NCBI GenBank assembly: GCA_019358855.1
Contig: JAHHII010000005.1
Location: 124,001 to 188,000 of the forward strand
Length of the DNA stretch: 64,000 nucleotides
Direction of reading: 5' to 3'
Source of the DNA: Timaviella obliquedivisa GSE-PSE-MK23-08B
GTDB taxonomy: Bacteria; Cyanobacteriota; Cyanobacteriia; Elainellales; Elainellaceae
In this document: positions 53,801-62,024 of the stretch, piece after piece
How the letters are laid out: every line of letters begins with the position of its first letter
Position numbering within the stretch: position 1 is the first letter of the stretch
Position numbers and translations under genes: made by a program
Notes under the pieces: generated by a model
Seen by the model: only the letters and a program-made list of their open reading frames with translations
The model's database searches: none
Told to the model about the DNA's origin: nothing

Positions 53801-56462
53801 CACCACCGATGTATAACTCCCCTGGAATGCCTATCGGAACGGGATTCAAATGGGTATCTAGAATATAGATCTGGGTGTTAAGAATAGGACGACCAATTTT
53901 GAGAGGATGATCGCCTGGATAAAGTTTCGCAATGGTTGCCCAGATGGTTGTCTCTGTCGGACCGTAGGCATTGAAAAAGTGACGATTTACTGCCCAGCGA
54001 TCGACCACTTGACTAGAGCAAGCTTCTCCACCCGTAATCAGTACTTGCAGGGCAGGGAGTTCCGCAGACGGTAAGACAGCCAGGACTGCTGGAGTCAGCA
54101 AAGCATGGGTAATGGCGTTGTCTTCTAAAAATTGCACCAATGCTATTCCTGGCATCTGGGCAGGCTTAGGAGGAAGATATAACGTGCCACCAGAACCTAA
54201 TGCTAAGGCAATTTCAAAAATAGAGGCATCAAAACTTAGAGAACTGAATTGAAGGATCCGACTGCTGCGAGACAAATGAAAGACTTGCCGCTGTGCTTCA
54301 ACCACGTTACACAAACCCTTGTGCTGTGCAAGAACTCCTTTGGGTATGCCTGTCGAACCAGAAGTGTAGATCACATAAGCTAGATGCTCGGGGGTTGAAG
54401 AAACTCCCTTATCAAGTCCTAAGTTTAGCGGTAAGGGCTGATCTAAACAAACTGTTGTCGCTTGCGATTCAGGTAAAGATTTGACTAACCAAGATTGCGT
54501 CAGCAGAATTGAAACCTGGGTATCAGTCAGCATAAAGTGAAGCCGATCGCTGGGATAACTAGGGTCGATCGGCACATAAGCTCCTCCAGCTTTAAGGATT
54601 CCTAAGATTCCAATTACCATATCCGCAGACCGATCGACACATAGCCCCACGAGGGTATCTGCCTGAACTCCCATCTGGATCGGGATTTGTGCTAGATCGT
54701 TAGCGTGTTGATTCAGTTCTCCGTAGGTAAGCGATCTATGTTCCGATATGAGGGCGATCGCTTTTGGGTCATGTTCCACCTGTGCTTCAAAAATGTGATG
54801 AAAACAATGGTCATTGGTTTGTTCCGAATCAGTCTGATTCCATTCAACAAAAACCTGTTGATGCTCTGTAGCGGTGAGTAGAGGCAAGTCTGACAATGAC
54901 GCATCGGGATCAGAAACAATACCTTCTAGTAAGGTTTGAAAATGTCCGGCTAAACGGCTAATTCTGTCGCGATCGAACAAGTCTGTGCTATAGGAAATGA
55001 AGCCGCTTAAACCTTCCGGAGATTGCCATAAGCTCCGCAGTCCATGAGCCGATTCCCACAGGTGAACCTCTAGATCAAATCGAATGCTGCCTGATCTCAA
55101 AGGTGCGGGTTCCAACATCAACCCTGGTAATTCTAGCGGCTGCATCGGAGCATTTTGCAGTGCAAAAGCAACTTGAAATAAAGGATTGCGACTGAGATCG
55201 CGATCGGGATCGAGTTCTTCTACTAATTTCTCAAACGGTAAGTCTTGATGTTCATAAGCTTCTAAGGTCGTTTCCCGCACCTGTTCCAAAAACGTACGAA
55301 AGTTAGGATTGCCCGATAGATTCGATCGCATCACTAGGCTATTCACAAAAAATCCAATTAGCCCTTCTAATTCGCTGCGATGACGATTAGCAATTGGGGA
55401 ACCGATCGCAATATCTTCCTGTCCTGTGTAGCGATATAGCAATGTTTGAAAGGCTGCCAATAGAGTCATAAACAAGGAGACTCCTGACTGCTGACTAAAC
55501 GCTTCTAACGCCTGAGTTAGCGTAGGAGAAAACTGTAATGGATAGGTTGCACCTCGATAGGTCTGAACTAATGGATGAGGGCGATCGCTGGGTAGATGTA
55601 GTACTTGTAAATCTTGTAACTTGCTGCGCCAATAAATCAGTTGTTTTTCTAAAATATCTCCCTGCATTTCATTGCGCTGCCAGCAGGTAAAATCGCTATA
55701 TTGAATGGGCAAGGGTGGTAATATAGGGATGCGTCCTTCAACAAATGCTGTGTAGAAAAAAGATAGCTCTCGAATTAAAACTCCTAATGACCAACCATCA
55801 GCAACAATATGATGCAGGGTCAGCAACAGAACTGCCTCAATGGGAGTAAACTGTAGCAGCGTTACTCGTAAGAGAGAATCGGTAGTTAAATTGAACGGAT
55901 GCTGGGCTTCAGTCGTTGCGAGTTGTTGACTGATGCGTTCTCGATCGCTTGCAGTAACCGTTTGTAAATTGACAACCGATAACTCAAATTTAGTGTCGGG
56001 TGAAACTACCTGAACAGGCTGTCCATCAAGTATTGTAAACGTTGTCCTAAGGGCAGCATGACGATTCACAATTTCATAAAACGATCGCTCTAACGCAGTT
56101 CTATTTAGCGTTCCTGTTAAGCGAATGGCGGCAGGCACATTATAAAACGGATTGTTGGGTGTGAGTTGATATAAAAACCATAATCGCTGCTGAGCGAAAG
56201 ACAGGGGAAACAGCATTCCCTGAGTAGCAGGCTGATTCGTTATAGAAGGCTGAATCGATTGCGATCGCTGTTGGTTTAGATAGAAGATGATTTCGGCTTT
56301 GCGCTCGGCTAATTCTTGTCGCAAAGCAGGGGTTAGAGTTCCTTCTGGGGCAGTACAGCGCAAGCGCATCTCGTCAAAGGGATTGAAATCGCTCTCAATA
56401 AATACCTGTACATCCAGGCTTTTAAGGTGAGAAATTAATTCAGCGATCGTCCAGTTTGTCAT
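50823..56462 (-). CDS. NRPS: docking-C-A(inserted methyltransferase)-T-TE
   Basis: This is a 1879-aa terminal NRPS module. Residues 1-62 are a TubC-like docking domain (IAELISHLKSLDVQVFIESD). The condensation domain (about 85-520) has an intact HHIVADG at 217-223. The adenylation domain has YTSGSTGIPKG, SFDASIFE and NAYGPTETT. After core A8 (KLRGFRVELGEIE) a ~400-residue insert carries a SAM methyltransferase motif, VLEIGCGSG (about 1058-1066), as in N-methylating modules; A9/A10 follow (LPSYMIPSDF, GKVDRRIL). The carrier Ser is Ser1511 (MGGHSLLAT), and the thioesterase has GWSFGG with Ser1695. Its start overlaps the stop of the first NRPS (ATGA). The amino acid is not predictable by eye. Confidence 0.93.
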   Translation of the reverse strand: MTNWTIAELISHLKSLDVQVFIESDFNPFDEMRLRCTAPEGTLTPALRQELAERKAEIIFYLNQQRSQSIQPSITNQPATQGMLFPLSFAQQRLWFLYQLTPNNPFYNVPAAIRLTGTLNRTALERSFYEIVNRHAALRTTFTILDGQPVQVVSPDTKFELSVVNLQTVTASDRERISQQLATTEAQHPFNLTTDSLLRVTLLQFTPIEAVLLLTLHHIVADGWSLGVLIRELSFFYTAFVEGRIPILPPLPIQYSDFTCWQRNEMQGDILEKQLIYWRSKLQDLQVLHLPSDRPHPLVQTYRGATYPLQFSPTLTQALEAFSQQSGVSLFMTLLAAFQTLLYRYTGQEDIAIGSPIANRHRSELEGLIGFFVNSLVMRSNLSGNPNFRTFLEQVRETTLEAYEHQDLPFEKLVEELDPDRDLSRNPLFQVAFALQNAPMQPLELPGLMLEPAPLRSGSIRFDLEVHLWESAHGLRSLWQSPEGLSGFISYSTDLFDRDRISRLAGHFQTLLEGIVSDPDASLSDLPLLTATEHQQVFVEWNQTDSEQTNDHCFHHIFEAQVEHDPKAIALISEHRSLTYGELNQHANDLAQIPIQMGVQADTLVGLCVDRSADMVIGILGILKAGGAYVPIDPSYPSDRLHFMLTDTQVSILLTQSWLVKSLPESQATTVCLDQPLPLNLGLDKGVSSTPEHLAYVIYTSGSTGIPKGVLAQHKGLCNVVEAQRQVFHLSRSSRILQFSSLSFDASIFEIALALGSGGTLYLPPKPAQMPGIALVQFLEDNAITHALLTPAVLAVLPSAELPALQVLITGGEACSSQVVDRWAVNRHFFNAYGPTETTIWATIAKLYPGDHPLKIGRPILNTQIYILDTHLNPVPIGIPGELYIGGAGLARGYLNRPGLTAERFITTKRLALYKTSDRALFQADGTIEFLGRVDNQIKLRGFRVELGEIEATLQHHPAIQDAVVVASGESSETRLSAYFSLDRQHFQQTQLRSLQTQHIQHWQTLYNQTYQSFIPNPQFNITGWNSSYTGNPIPLEQMQEWVSDRVQQILALQPKRVLEIGCGSGLLLFQIASHCDEYWGTDFSEAALESIQQQLESLNLSQVKLFHRMATDFEGIVPEDMETAAFDVVILNSVVQYFPSQDYLMQVIEGAIKTVAPGGVLFLGDVRSLPLLRAFHTWVQFCQADASVERNQLRQQVERSLFEESELAIDPAFFHALRHKFPQIRQVQIRLSRGHSQNEMTQFRYNVLLHIEDQLTSINQPGSSSSDLIQKHSWKLNPITVETVKKNLLATEPEILIITSVTNSRVNNAVKAATWLLNGNAPKTVGRMRDRLENDVEMAIAPQEWWDLETVLPYAVEITWSTQTNAGNAYTGDAYTGDYDVLLIRHGVDASAALSVQQLCLDGNHYTNEPLLSQFARQLVPALGQHLGKTLPSYMIPSDFLPLENLPLTVSGKVDRRILSSFKQSLAHSPSLAIAPSTLTELTLTDIWKELLQIKQVNMNDNFFEMGGHSLLATQMTSRVRDAFGLELPLKNVFEAPTIAQLSPLIDTLRNTPLTLQAPPLVSLDRSVYRHKRSTLSTSNPQVIQDLSAPKSLANAQIVASNELGTGSRSPLVPLTLGGNKQPFFCVHPMFGVVFPYLELAQHLGNDRSFYGLQPLGLDGKSKPLNRIEAIAAYYIQAIQILQSQGPYFLGGWSFGGLVAFEMAQQLIHAGQEIALLAILDTPAPTHLQPSLYQTLKYLLGTALWSTLPFLLDYGAIATNRFHAWKPWLSRWQWSAIVRQLPEESQLQLLDESAIAPLLQIVYANSQAAYRYIPQKYSERITLFKAMEGSDFTGQNSTLGWNTLATNIQLHHVPGNHLSLLKQPHVQTLAQQIRPYLL

Positions 56463-59400
56463 AGCTCTATTTCTTCCCGTCGTTGCGAACCCAATTTTTC
56501 TTGAAGATTTCTATCTGGCTGAATTTTCCACTTTAAAGCCTCAATCTTTAATGCTAGTTCTGCGATCGTGGGAGTTTCAAATAAACTGCGCAGCGGCAAT
56601 TCTACCTGAAAGCGATCGCGGATACGGGAAACCAGTTGAGTTGCCAACAGAGAGTGTCCACCCATATCAAAAAAACTATCGTGAACGCCTACTTGTTTGC
56701 GTCCCAGGAGTTGAGTCCAGAGTTCAGTTAGGGAGGATTCTAGCGAAGTTGTTGGAGTTGCTAAACCTTTTTCCTGGGGCACATGAGGCACAATGAGGTG
56801 AGGATGTGGCAACGCTTTCTGATCTATTTTGCCATTGGCAGTAAGAGGAAGAGTATCCATTACAACAAATGCAGTCGGCATCATGTAGACAGGTAGTTTT
56901 GCTTTGAGAAATGATTGTAGATCACGCTCTGTTAGTATTTCTGAAGCTTTGGGTACAACGTAGGCAAGCAACTGGCGATCGTCATCTAACTCTCTTACAA
57001 TTACCACTGCTGTTTGTACCCTGGGATGTTGAGTGAGAACCCTCTCGACCTCACCCAGTTCTACCCGAAATCCTCGAATTTTAATTTGATGGTCTGTTCG
57101 TCCTAAAAACTCAAGATTGTCATCAGAACGGTAAAGCGCGCGATCGCCTGTCCTATAGAGTAATGAAAATTGGGTATGAACAAACCGTTCTGCTGTTAAT
57201 TGAGGACGATTTAAATATCCCTGAGCGAGTCCAGCACCACCTAAATAAATTTCGCCTTTGACCCCTGCGGGAACCGGATGCAGATTTTCATCTAGCAGAT
57301 AAACTTGGGTATTGGTAATTGCTTGACCGATCGGAATGGTTGTAGCGTTCTGTGGAACCTGTTCTACTTCATACCAGGTAGAAAACGTTGTATTTTCAGT
57401 TGGCCCATACACATGAATGAGATGTTGCGGTTTACCTTGGTGAAGCACCGATCGCACCCGATCAACACTCACAATCTCGCCCCCAAACAAGAGATATTTA
57501 AGGGATTGAAAGGCACTGGGAACTTGACTTACCGTTTGATTAAATAACGCCGTTGTGAGAAATAATATACTAATTTGCTGCTGCTGTAATTCTGCAACAA
57601 AATCAGGAGGCGAAAGCGTAGTTTCTCGCTCGACTCCAATCAATTGTGCGCCATTAAGTAACGCACCCCAAATTTCAAAGGTTGCTGCATCAAAAGCAAG
57701 GGTCGCGACCTGTGCCACCCGATCACCAGGTTCTATCTGGACATAGTTGGTTTCACACACCAGTCGAGTTACGGCTCGATGCGGCACCATAACTCCTTTA
57801 GGCGTTCCAGTTGAGCCAGAGGTATACATAATATATGCTAATTGCTCAGGCGTACAAGCAGGAGGTAGATTCTCGTCCGATTCTTGAGCGATCGCATCCC
57901 ATTCTTGTTCTAAACAGATGAGCCTTGCTTGATCAGTTTGAAGTGAATTTATCCAATCTACTTGCGTTAAAATCACTGTAATTTCAGCATCTTTCACTAT
58001 AAACTGGAGTCGTTCCGGAGGATAGCTAAAATCAAGAAAAACATAAGCACCACCTGCTTTAACAACCGCTAACATTGCCGCGATCGCTTCCACACTTCGC
58101 TCTAGGTAAATTCCGATAGGCTTATTAGAGTAAGCTCCTAGCCGTTGCAAATACCGTGCCAGTTGGTTACTGCCCTGATTTAGTGACTGATAGGTAAATT
58201 GTTGATCGCCAAACTTAACCGCGATCGCCGTGGGGGTTTGCTTAACCTGTGCTTCAAATTGTTGATGAATACAACTGGTTGCAGAATCAACAACCGAACT
58301 ACCCTGCCACTGCTGTAACAATGCCTGTTGTTCTCTAGACGTTAACAAGGGTAGGGCAGAAAGATGACTATTGGGATTTACCACAATTTCTTCTAGCAAT
58401 ACCTGAAAATGATGCCCCACAGAAGCGATCGTTGCGGGGTCAAAAACCTCAGTGTTATAAACCATCACGCCGCGTAGTCCGTCCGATTGCTGCCAGCCTT
58501 TTCCCCACAGATTCCTAAAGTTATCTGTGCATTTCCACAGATAGATTTCTAGAGCAAAACGCGCAGTCTTGGTCTGCAACTCTACTGGATTTAGAACTAA
58601 TCCGGGTAATATCAGTTGCTCCATCGGTGTATTTTGCAATGCGAAAACAACCTGAAATAGCGGATTTTGACCCAAGCTACGAATCGGTTGTAATTCTTCT
58701 ACCAGCTTTTCAAAGGGCAGGTCTTGGTGAGCATACGCCGCCAAAGTGACATCCCGAACCCGGTCTAACAACTCGCGAAAGGTGGGATCGCCTGCTAAGT
58801 TAGTCCGCAATACCAGGCTATTGACCAAAAACCCAATTAGCCCCTCTAGCTCACTGCGATGACGGTTAGCAATAGGAGAGCCGATCGCCATGTCTGTCTG
58901 TCCAGTGTAACGATGCAGTAACGTCTGAAATGCCGCTAGCAGGGTCATAAACAGCGTCACGCCAGCTTGCTGGCTTAATGCTTCCAGGGCATCTAGTAGT
59001 TGCTGCGGCATCTCTAACAATTGGCTAGCACCGCGATGTCCTTGTTCTGAAGAATACGCTAGTGAACGAGATATAGCACCAGGCAACTCTAAAACAGGAA
59101 CGTCCTTTAACTGCTGTTTCCAATAACGTATTTGAGAGTTTAGTACTTCTCCCTGCAACCATTCTCGCTGCCAGTAAGCAAAGTCGGCGTATTGAACTGG
59201 TAATTCTGGTAACACAGCCGCTCTGTTTTCAACTGCTGCTGCATAGAGTTCACTCAATTCTCGGATTAAGACACCGCTTGACCATTCATCAAAGACAATA
59301 TGATGTAGGGTCATTAGTAAGAGGTGTTCAGTGTCATGGAGTTGCCATAAGTGGACTCGAAACAGCAGTTCTTTGTCTAGGTGAAAAGGTCGCTGAATCT

Positions 59401-59749
59401 CCTGCCAAATTTGTCTAAGCGCAGTATCTTCACGAGAACTAACGGCTAATGTTCGTAAGTCAGTCCATCCCACTGGCAAGAGTGATTGATGAGCAACTAC
59501 TTGAACTAACTGTCCTTCCATAACATTAAAGGTTGTTCGGAGGACTTCATGACGATGAACGATCGCCTGAATACTTTGATTAAGCTGCGATCGCTTTAGC
59601 AGACCTGTAAGTCGAAATATAAGCGGAATAACATACAGAGAGTCTTTAGACAATTGTTCAATAAACCACAATCGCTGTTGCGCAAATGAAGTTGGAAAGA
59701 TAAAGATATCTTCCTGGTCTTGCTTTGGCTCTGTCTTGCCTAAAATCAT
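56459..59749 (-). CDS. NRPS: C-A-T module
   Basis: This protein has 1096 aa; a GTG two codons earlier is an alternative start. The condensation domain (about 18-450) has the active motif HHIVFDEWS, His151/152, with Glu in place of the usual Gly after the Asp. The adenylation domain has YTSGSTGTPKG, AFDAATFEIWG and VYGPTENTTF. The by-eye specificity residues D-A-F-F-L-G-V-T-F resemble codes for branched residues (Ile/Val), an inference only. The carrier Ser is about residue 1033 (MGGHSLLAT). It starts the operon, so its C domain has no upstream module in the window and may use an acyl starter or another NRPS elsewhere. Confidence 0.93.
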   Translation of the reverse strand: MILGKTEPKQDQEDIFIFPTSFAQQRLWFIEQLSKDSLYVIPLIFRLTGLLKRSQLNQSIQAIVHRHEVLRTTFNVMEGQLVQVVAHQSLLPVGWTDLRTLAVSSREDTALRQIWQEIQRPFHLDKELLFRVHLWQLHDTEHLLLMTLHHIVFDEWSSGVLIRELSELYAAAVENRAAVLPELPVQYADFAYWQREWLQGEVLNSQIRYWKQQLKDVPVLELPGAISRSLAYSSEQGHRGASQLLEMPQQLLDALEALSQQAGVTLFMTLLAAFQTLLHRYTGQTDMAIGSPIANRHRSELEGLIGFLVNSLVLRTNLAGDPTFRELLDRVRDVTLAAYAHQDLPFEKLVEELQPIRSLGQNPLFQVVFALQNTPMEQLILPGLVLNPVELQTKTARFALEIYLWKCTDNFRNLWGKGWQQSDGLRGVMVYNTEVFDPATIASVGHHFQVLLEEIVVNPNSHLSALPLLTSREQQALLQQWQGSSVVDSATSCIHQQFEAQVKQTPTAIAVKFGDQQFTYQSLNQGSNQLARYLQRLGAYSNKPIGIYLERSVEAIAAMLAVVKAGGAYVFLDFSYPPERLQFIVKDAEITVILTQVDWINSLQTDQARLICLEQEWDAIAQESDENLPPACTPEQLAYIMYTSGSTGTPKGVMVPHRAVTRLVCETNYVQIEPGDRVAQVATLAFDAATFEIWGALLNGAQLIGVERETTLSPPDFVAELQQQQISILFLTTALFNQTVSQVPSAFQSLKYLLFGGEIVSVDRVRSVLHQGKPQHLIHVYGPTENTTFSTWYEVEQVPQNATTIPIGQAITNTQVYLLDENLHPVPAGVKGEIYLGGAGLAQGYLNRPQLTAERFVHTQFSLLYRTGDRALYRSDDNLEFLGRTDHQIKIRGFRVELGEVERVLTQHPRVQTAVVIVRELDDDRQLLAYVVPKASEILTERDLQSFLKAKLPVYMMPTAFVVMDTLPLTANGKIDQKALPHPHLIVPHVPQEKGLATPTTSLESSLTELWTQLLGRKQVGVHDSFFDMGGHSLLATQLVSRIRDRFQVELPLRSLFETPTIAELALKIEALKWKIQPDRNLQEKLGSQRREEIEL

Positions 59750-59755
59750 TGTCAC

Positions 59756-60455
59756 CTATATTTTTTCGACCTCACCTTGTTATAAGAGGAAAAGTGACTT
59801 AAGGATTATGCTCTAAGATAGATTTTGAGGAGGGATAAGAAAGGCTTTTTACTACGTTTTACTAGACTATGGTTAAACCCTCTAGCATTAGCAAGCAAAG
59901 TAGAGATCCAAAGCAAGCAAAGTAGAGATCCAAAGCAAGCAAAGTAGAGATCCAGCTTGGCTGTTGCATAAGCTCCTAAGGCAACTATTTCTAAGTCCAT
60001 AGAGAATCTAACTGATTAGAGAAATCGATCTGTCTATAGACATATTTTTTCCGATAACAGTTCTAAAGTTTCTTCCGATTGGGAGGTCTTCTGTTTACAC
60101 AAAATCTGTCTAAAGTTATGTATAAGCGATCGCCATTTCTGTTTATTAACCTTGTTAACTAGGTTTTAATAATGTTCTATACGAAGTATAAGGGCGATTG
60201 AGTCACCCAGTAGGCTGCATTGACTACTGTGAGGCAGAGACTTTCCTGGAGCTTTCAGTTATGGACAGAGACTAGCTCTCAGTACCCTATGTAGCGATCG
60301 GTTAACATTTGTTGTAAAAGATTTTTGGCAGATAGTTTGCTCTGTAGATTTTCCGATCGCGAAATAATTGTTACAGTTAGTTACAGTTATGGGATATGAA
60401 TTTGTAACCTCTCTCTTCTTGCCGTTATCCACTTTGCATACTGCACCAGACTCTT
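59756..60455. repeat. Long intergenic region with 22-bp tandem repeat
   Basis: The region is a 700-bp divergent gap between the NRPS operon and the RND genes. At 59891-59954 a 22-bp unit starting GCAAGCAAAGTAGAGATCCA repeats almost three times. No tRNA, ORF or clear terminator was seen; a short minus-strand open frame covering the repeat is not convincing. Promoters for both operons should lie here. Confidence 0.7.
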
Positions 60456-61862
60456 ATGGTTTCTCATGTTCCATTACTCGCCTCTTTGCGGTTTAAGTCC
60501 TTGCGGGCGACCGAGCCATCGAGTCTAGCTTGGCTATTGCGCTGGGGAATGCTAACTACCTCTGTGGTCACGCTTTCAGGCTGTGGCTTTTTGCCTAAAG
60601 GGGCGGCTGATGCCCAAACTCGTCCCCCTGGCTCGGCTCAGGGTCAAGAGACAGCGGCTGTTGATGTGGCGATCGCGGCTACAGCACCTCTAGAATCAGC
60701 CCGAGAGTATACAGGTAGCACTCAGCCTCTACAAGAAGTTGCGCTTCGTGCCCAAGCAGAAGGTCAGCTACGACAGCTAAATGTGGACGTGGGCGATCGC
60801 GTGCAGCGGGGGCAAACGTTGGCTCAAATTGATGATTCTCTCTTAGATGCGGCGACAACTGAAGCAGAGGCAGAATTAGCATCGCGGCGTTCAGAAATTA
60901 GCCAACTTCAAGCACAAGTCAGTGATGCGGAAACGCAGGTGGAACAGGCTCGTCTTCAACTTCAGCAAGCCGAATCCGATGCAGCCCGTTTTACCAAGCT
61001 AGCGAGAGACGGTGCCATCGCTCAGCAGCAAGCAGAGCAAGCCCGCACAGAAGCAAAAACGGCTGCACAAATTTTGCAGTCGTCGCAAGAAAAAGTTCGT
61101 AGCCAGGAGCAAGCGATCGTGGCTGCAAACGGTCGAATTGCGGCTCAGCAAGCAGTTATTGCTCAGCGGCAAGAGCAGCGATCGTATGCAGTATTGACGG
61201 CTCCCATTGGCGGCGCAGTCCTCACGCGATCGACTGAGCAGGGCAATTTACTTCAAGTGGGCGATGAGGTAGTGAGGATCGGAGACTTCAGTCAAGCCAA
61301 GGTGACGGTACAAGTTTCGGAACTTGATTTGGCAAATGTTGAGGTGGGCAGAACTGCTAAAGTGCGGCTGGATGCTTTTCCCAATCAGCAGTTTGCAGGC
61401 AGAATAACGCGAGTTTCACCGGCTGCCAATCCAACCTCCCGCCTGGTTCCGGTTGAAGTGACGATTCCTAACCCAACGGGTAAAGTTGGTAGCGGATTAC
61501 TTGCCCGAGTCAGCTTCACGCAAACTAGTCTCGATCGGGTAGTTGTACCGCTTGCAGCTTTGCAGGACGATCGGACAAATGCCAGACAGTCAGGGGCAAG
61601 TACAGGAGCACAATCTAGCAATTCAGCCAATAATCAAGCAAGGGCTGAAGCACAACCTAAAAACACAGAAGGGACGCTGTTTGTTGTGACAGGTGAGGGT
61701 GAACAGGCAAAAGTGACCGCTCGATCAGTAGCGCTCGGTGAACAACTTGATGGTAAAGTCCAAATTCTCTCGGGTCTAAATTCAGGAGAACGATTCGTAT
61801 CGCGCACCAGTAAGCCACTCAAAGACGGTGACTCGGTGCGTTTGAGTATTTTGTCAAATTAA
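60456..61862 (+). CDS. RND efflux periplasmic adaptor subunit
   Basis: This 468-aa membrane fusion protein is of the AcrA/MdtA type. The N-terminal signal ends in the lipobox LSGCGF (about residue 43), so it is probably a lipoprotein. The lipoyl half motifs are LRAQAEGQLRQLNVDVGDRV and VLTAPIGGAVLTRS, with a coiled coil (about 130-235) between them. A beta-barrel (VRLDAFPNQQFAGRITRVSP) and membrane-proximal part follow. A Ser/Gly/Asn-rich insert (about 378-402, NARQSGASTGAQSSNSANNQ) lies in the last domain. The permease gene follows after 162 bp. Substrate unknown. Confidence 0.92.
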   Translation: MVSHVPLLASLRFKSLRATEPSSLAWLLRWGMLTTSVVTLSGCGFLPKGAADAQTRPPGSAQGQETAAVDVAIAATAPLESAREYTGSTQPLQEVALRAQAEGQLRQLNVDVGDRVQRGQTLAQIDDSLLDAATTEAEAELASRRSEISQLQAQVSDAETQVEQARLQLQQAESDAARFTKLARDGAIAQQQAEQARTEAKTAAQILQSSQEKVRSQEQAIVAANGRIAAQQAVIAQRQEQRSYAVLTAPIGGAVLTRSTEQGNLLQVGDEVVRIGDFSQAKVTVQVSELDLANVEVGRTAKVRLDAFPNQQFAGRITRVSPAANPTSRLVPVEVTIPNPTGKVGSGLLARVSFTQTSLDRVVVPLAALQDDRTNARQSGASTGAQSSNSANNQARAEAQPKNTEGTLFVVTGEGEQAKVTARSVALGEQLDGKVQILSGLNSGERFVSRTSKPLKDGDSVRLSILSN

Positions 61863-61903
61863 TAAAATCTTATTTGCGCTTTGTCTTCCAATGCCTAGCA
61901 ATC

Positions 61904-61985
61904 ACGCCTAGCCCACTGTAACGCCTAGCACACTGTAACGCCTAGCACACCAGAACGCCTAGCCCACTGTAACGCCTAGCACATC
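61904..61985. repeat. 17-bp tandem repeat, nearly 5 copies
   Basis: ACGCCTAGCCCACTGTA and close variants repeat at exact 17-bp spacing (61904, 61921, 61938, 61955, 61972). They lie between the RND adaptor stop and the permease start. A partial copy precedes the array. Confidence 0.88.
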
Positions 61986-62024
61986 CTTATTCTCTGCCCT
62001 TTATCCTTACTGCATTTAGCCATC

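Noticed and set aside
50823-56462. Firm amino acid prediction for the second A domain
   Set aside because: By-eye specificity residues (about D-A-F-L-I-G-A-I-W) match no code that I can name with confidence.
59806-60000. 64-codon frame upstream of the NRPS genes
   Set aside because: Its middle is the 22-bp tandem repeat read as protein; no start site support.
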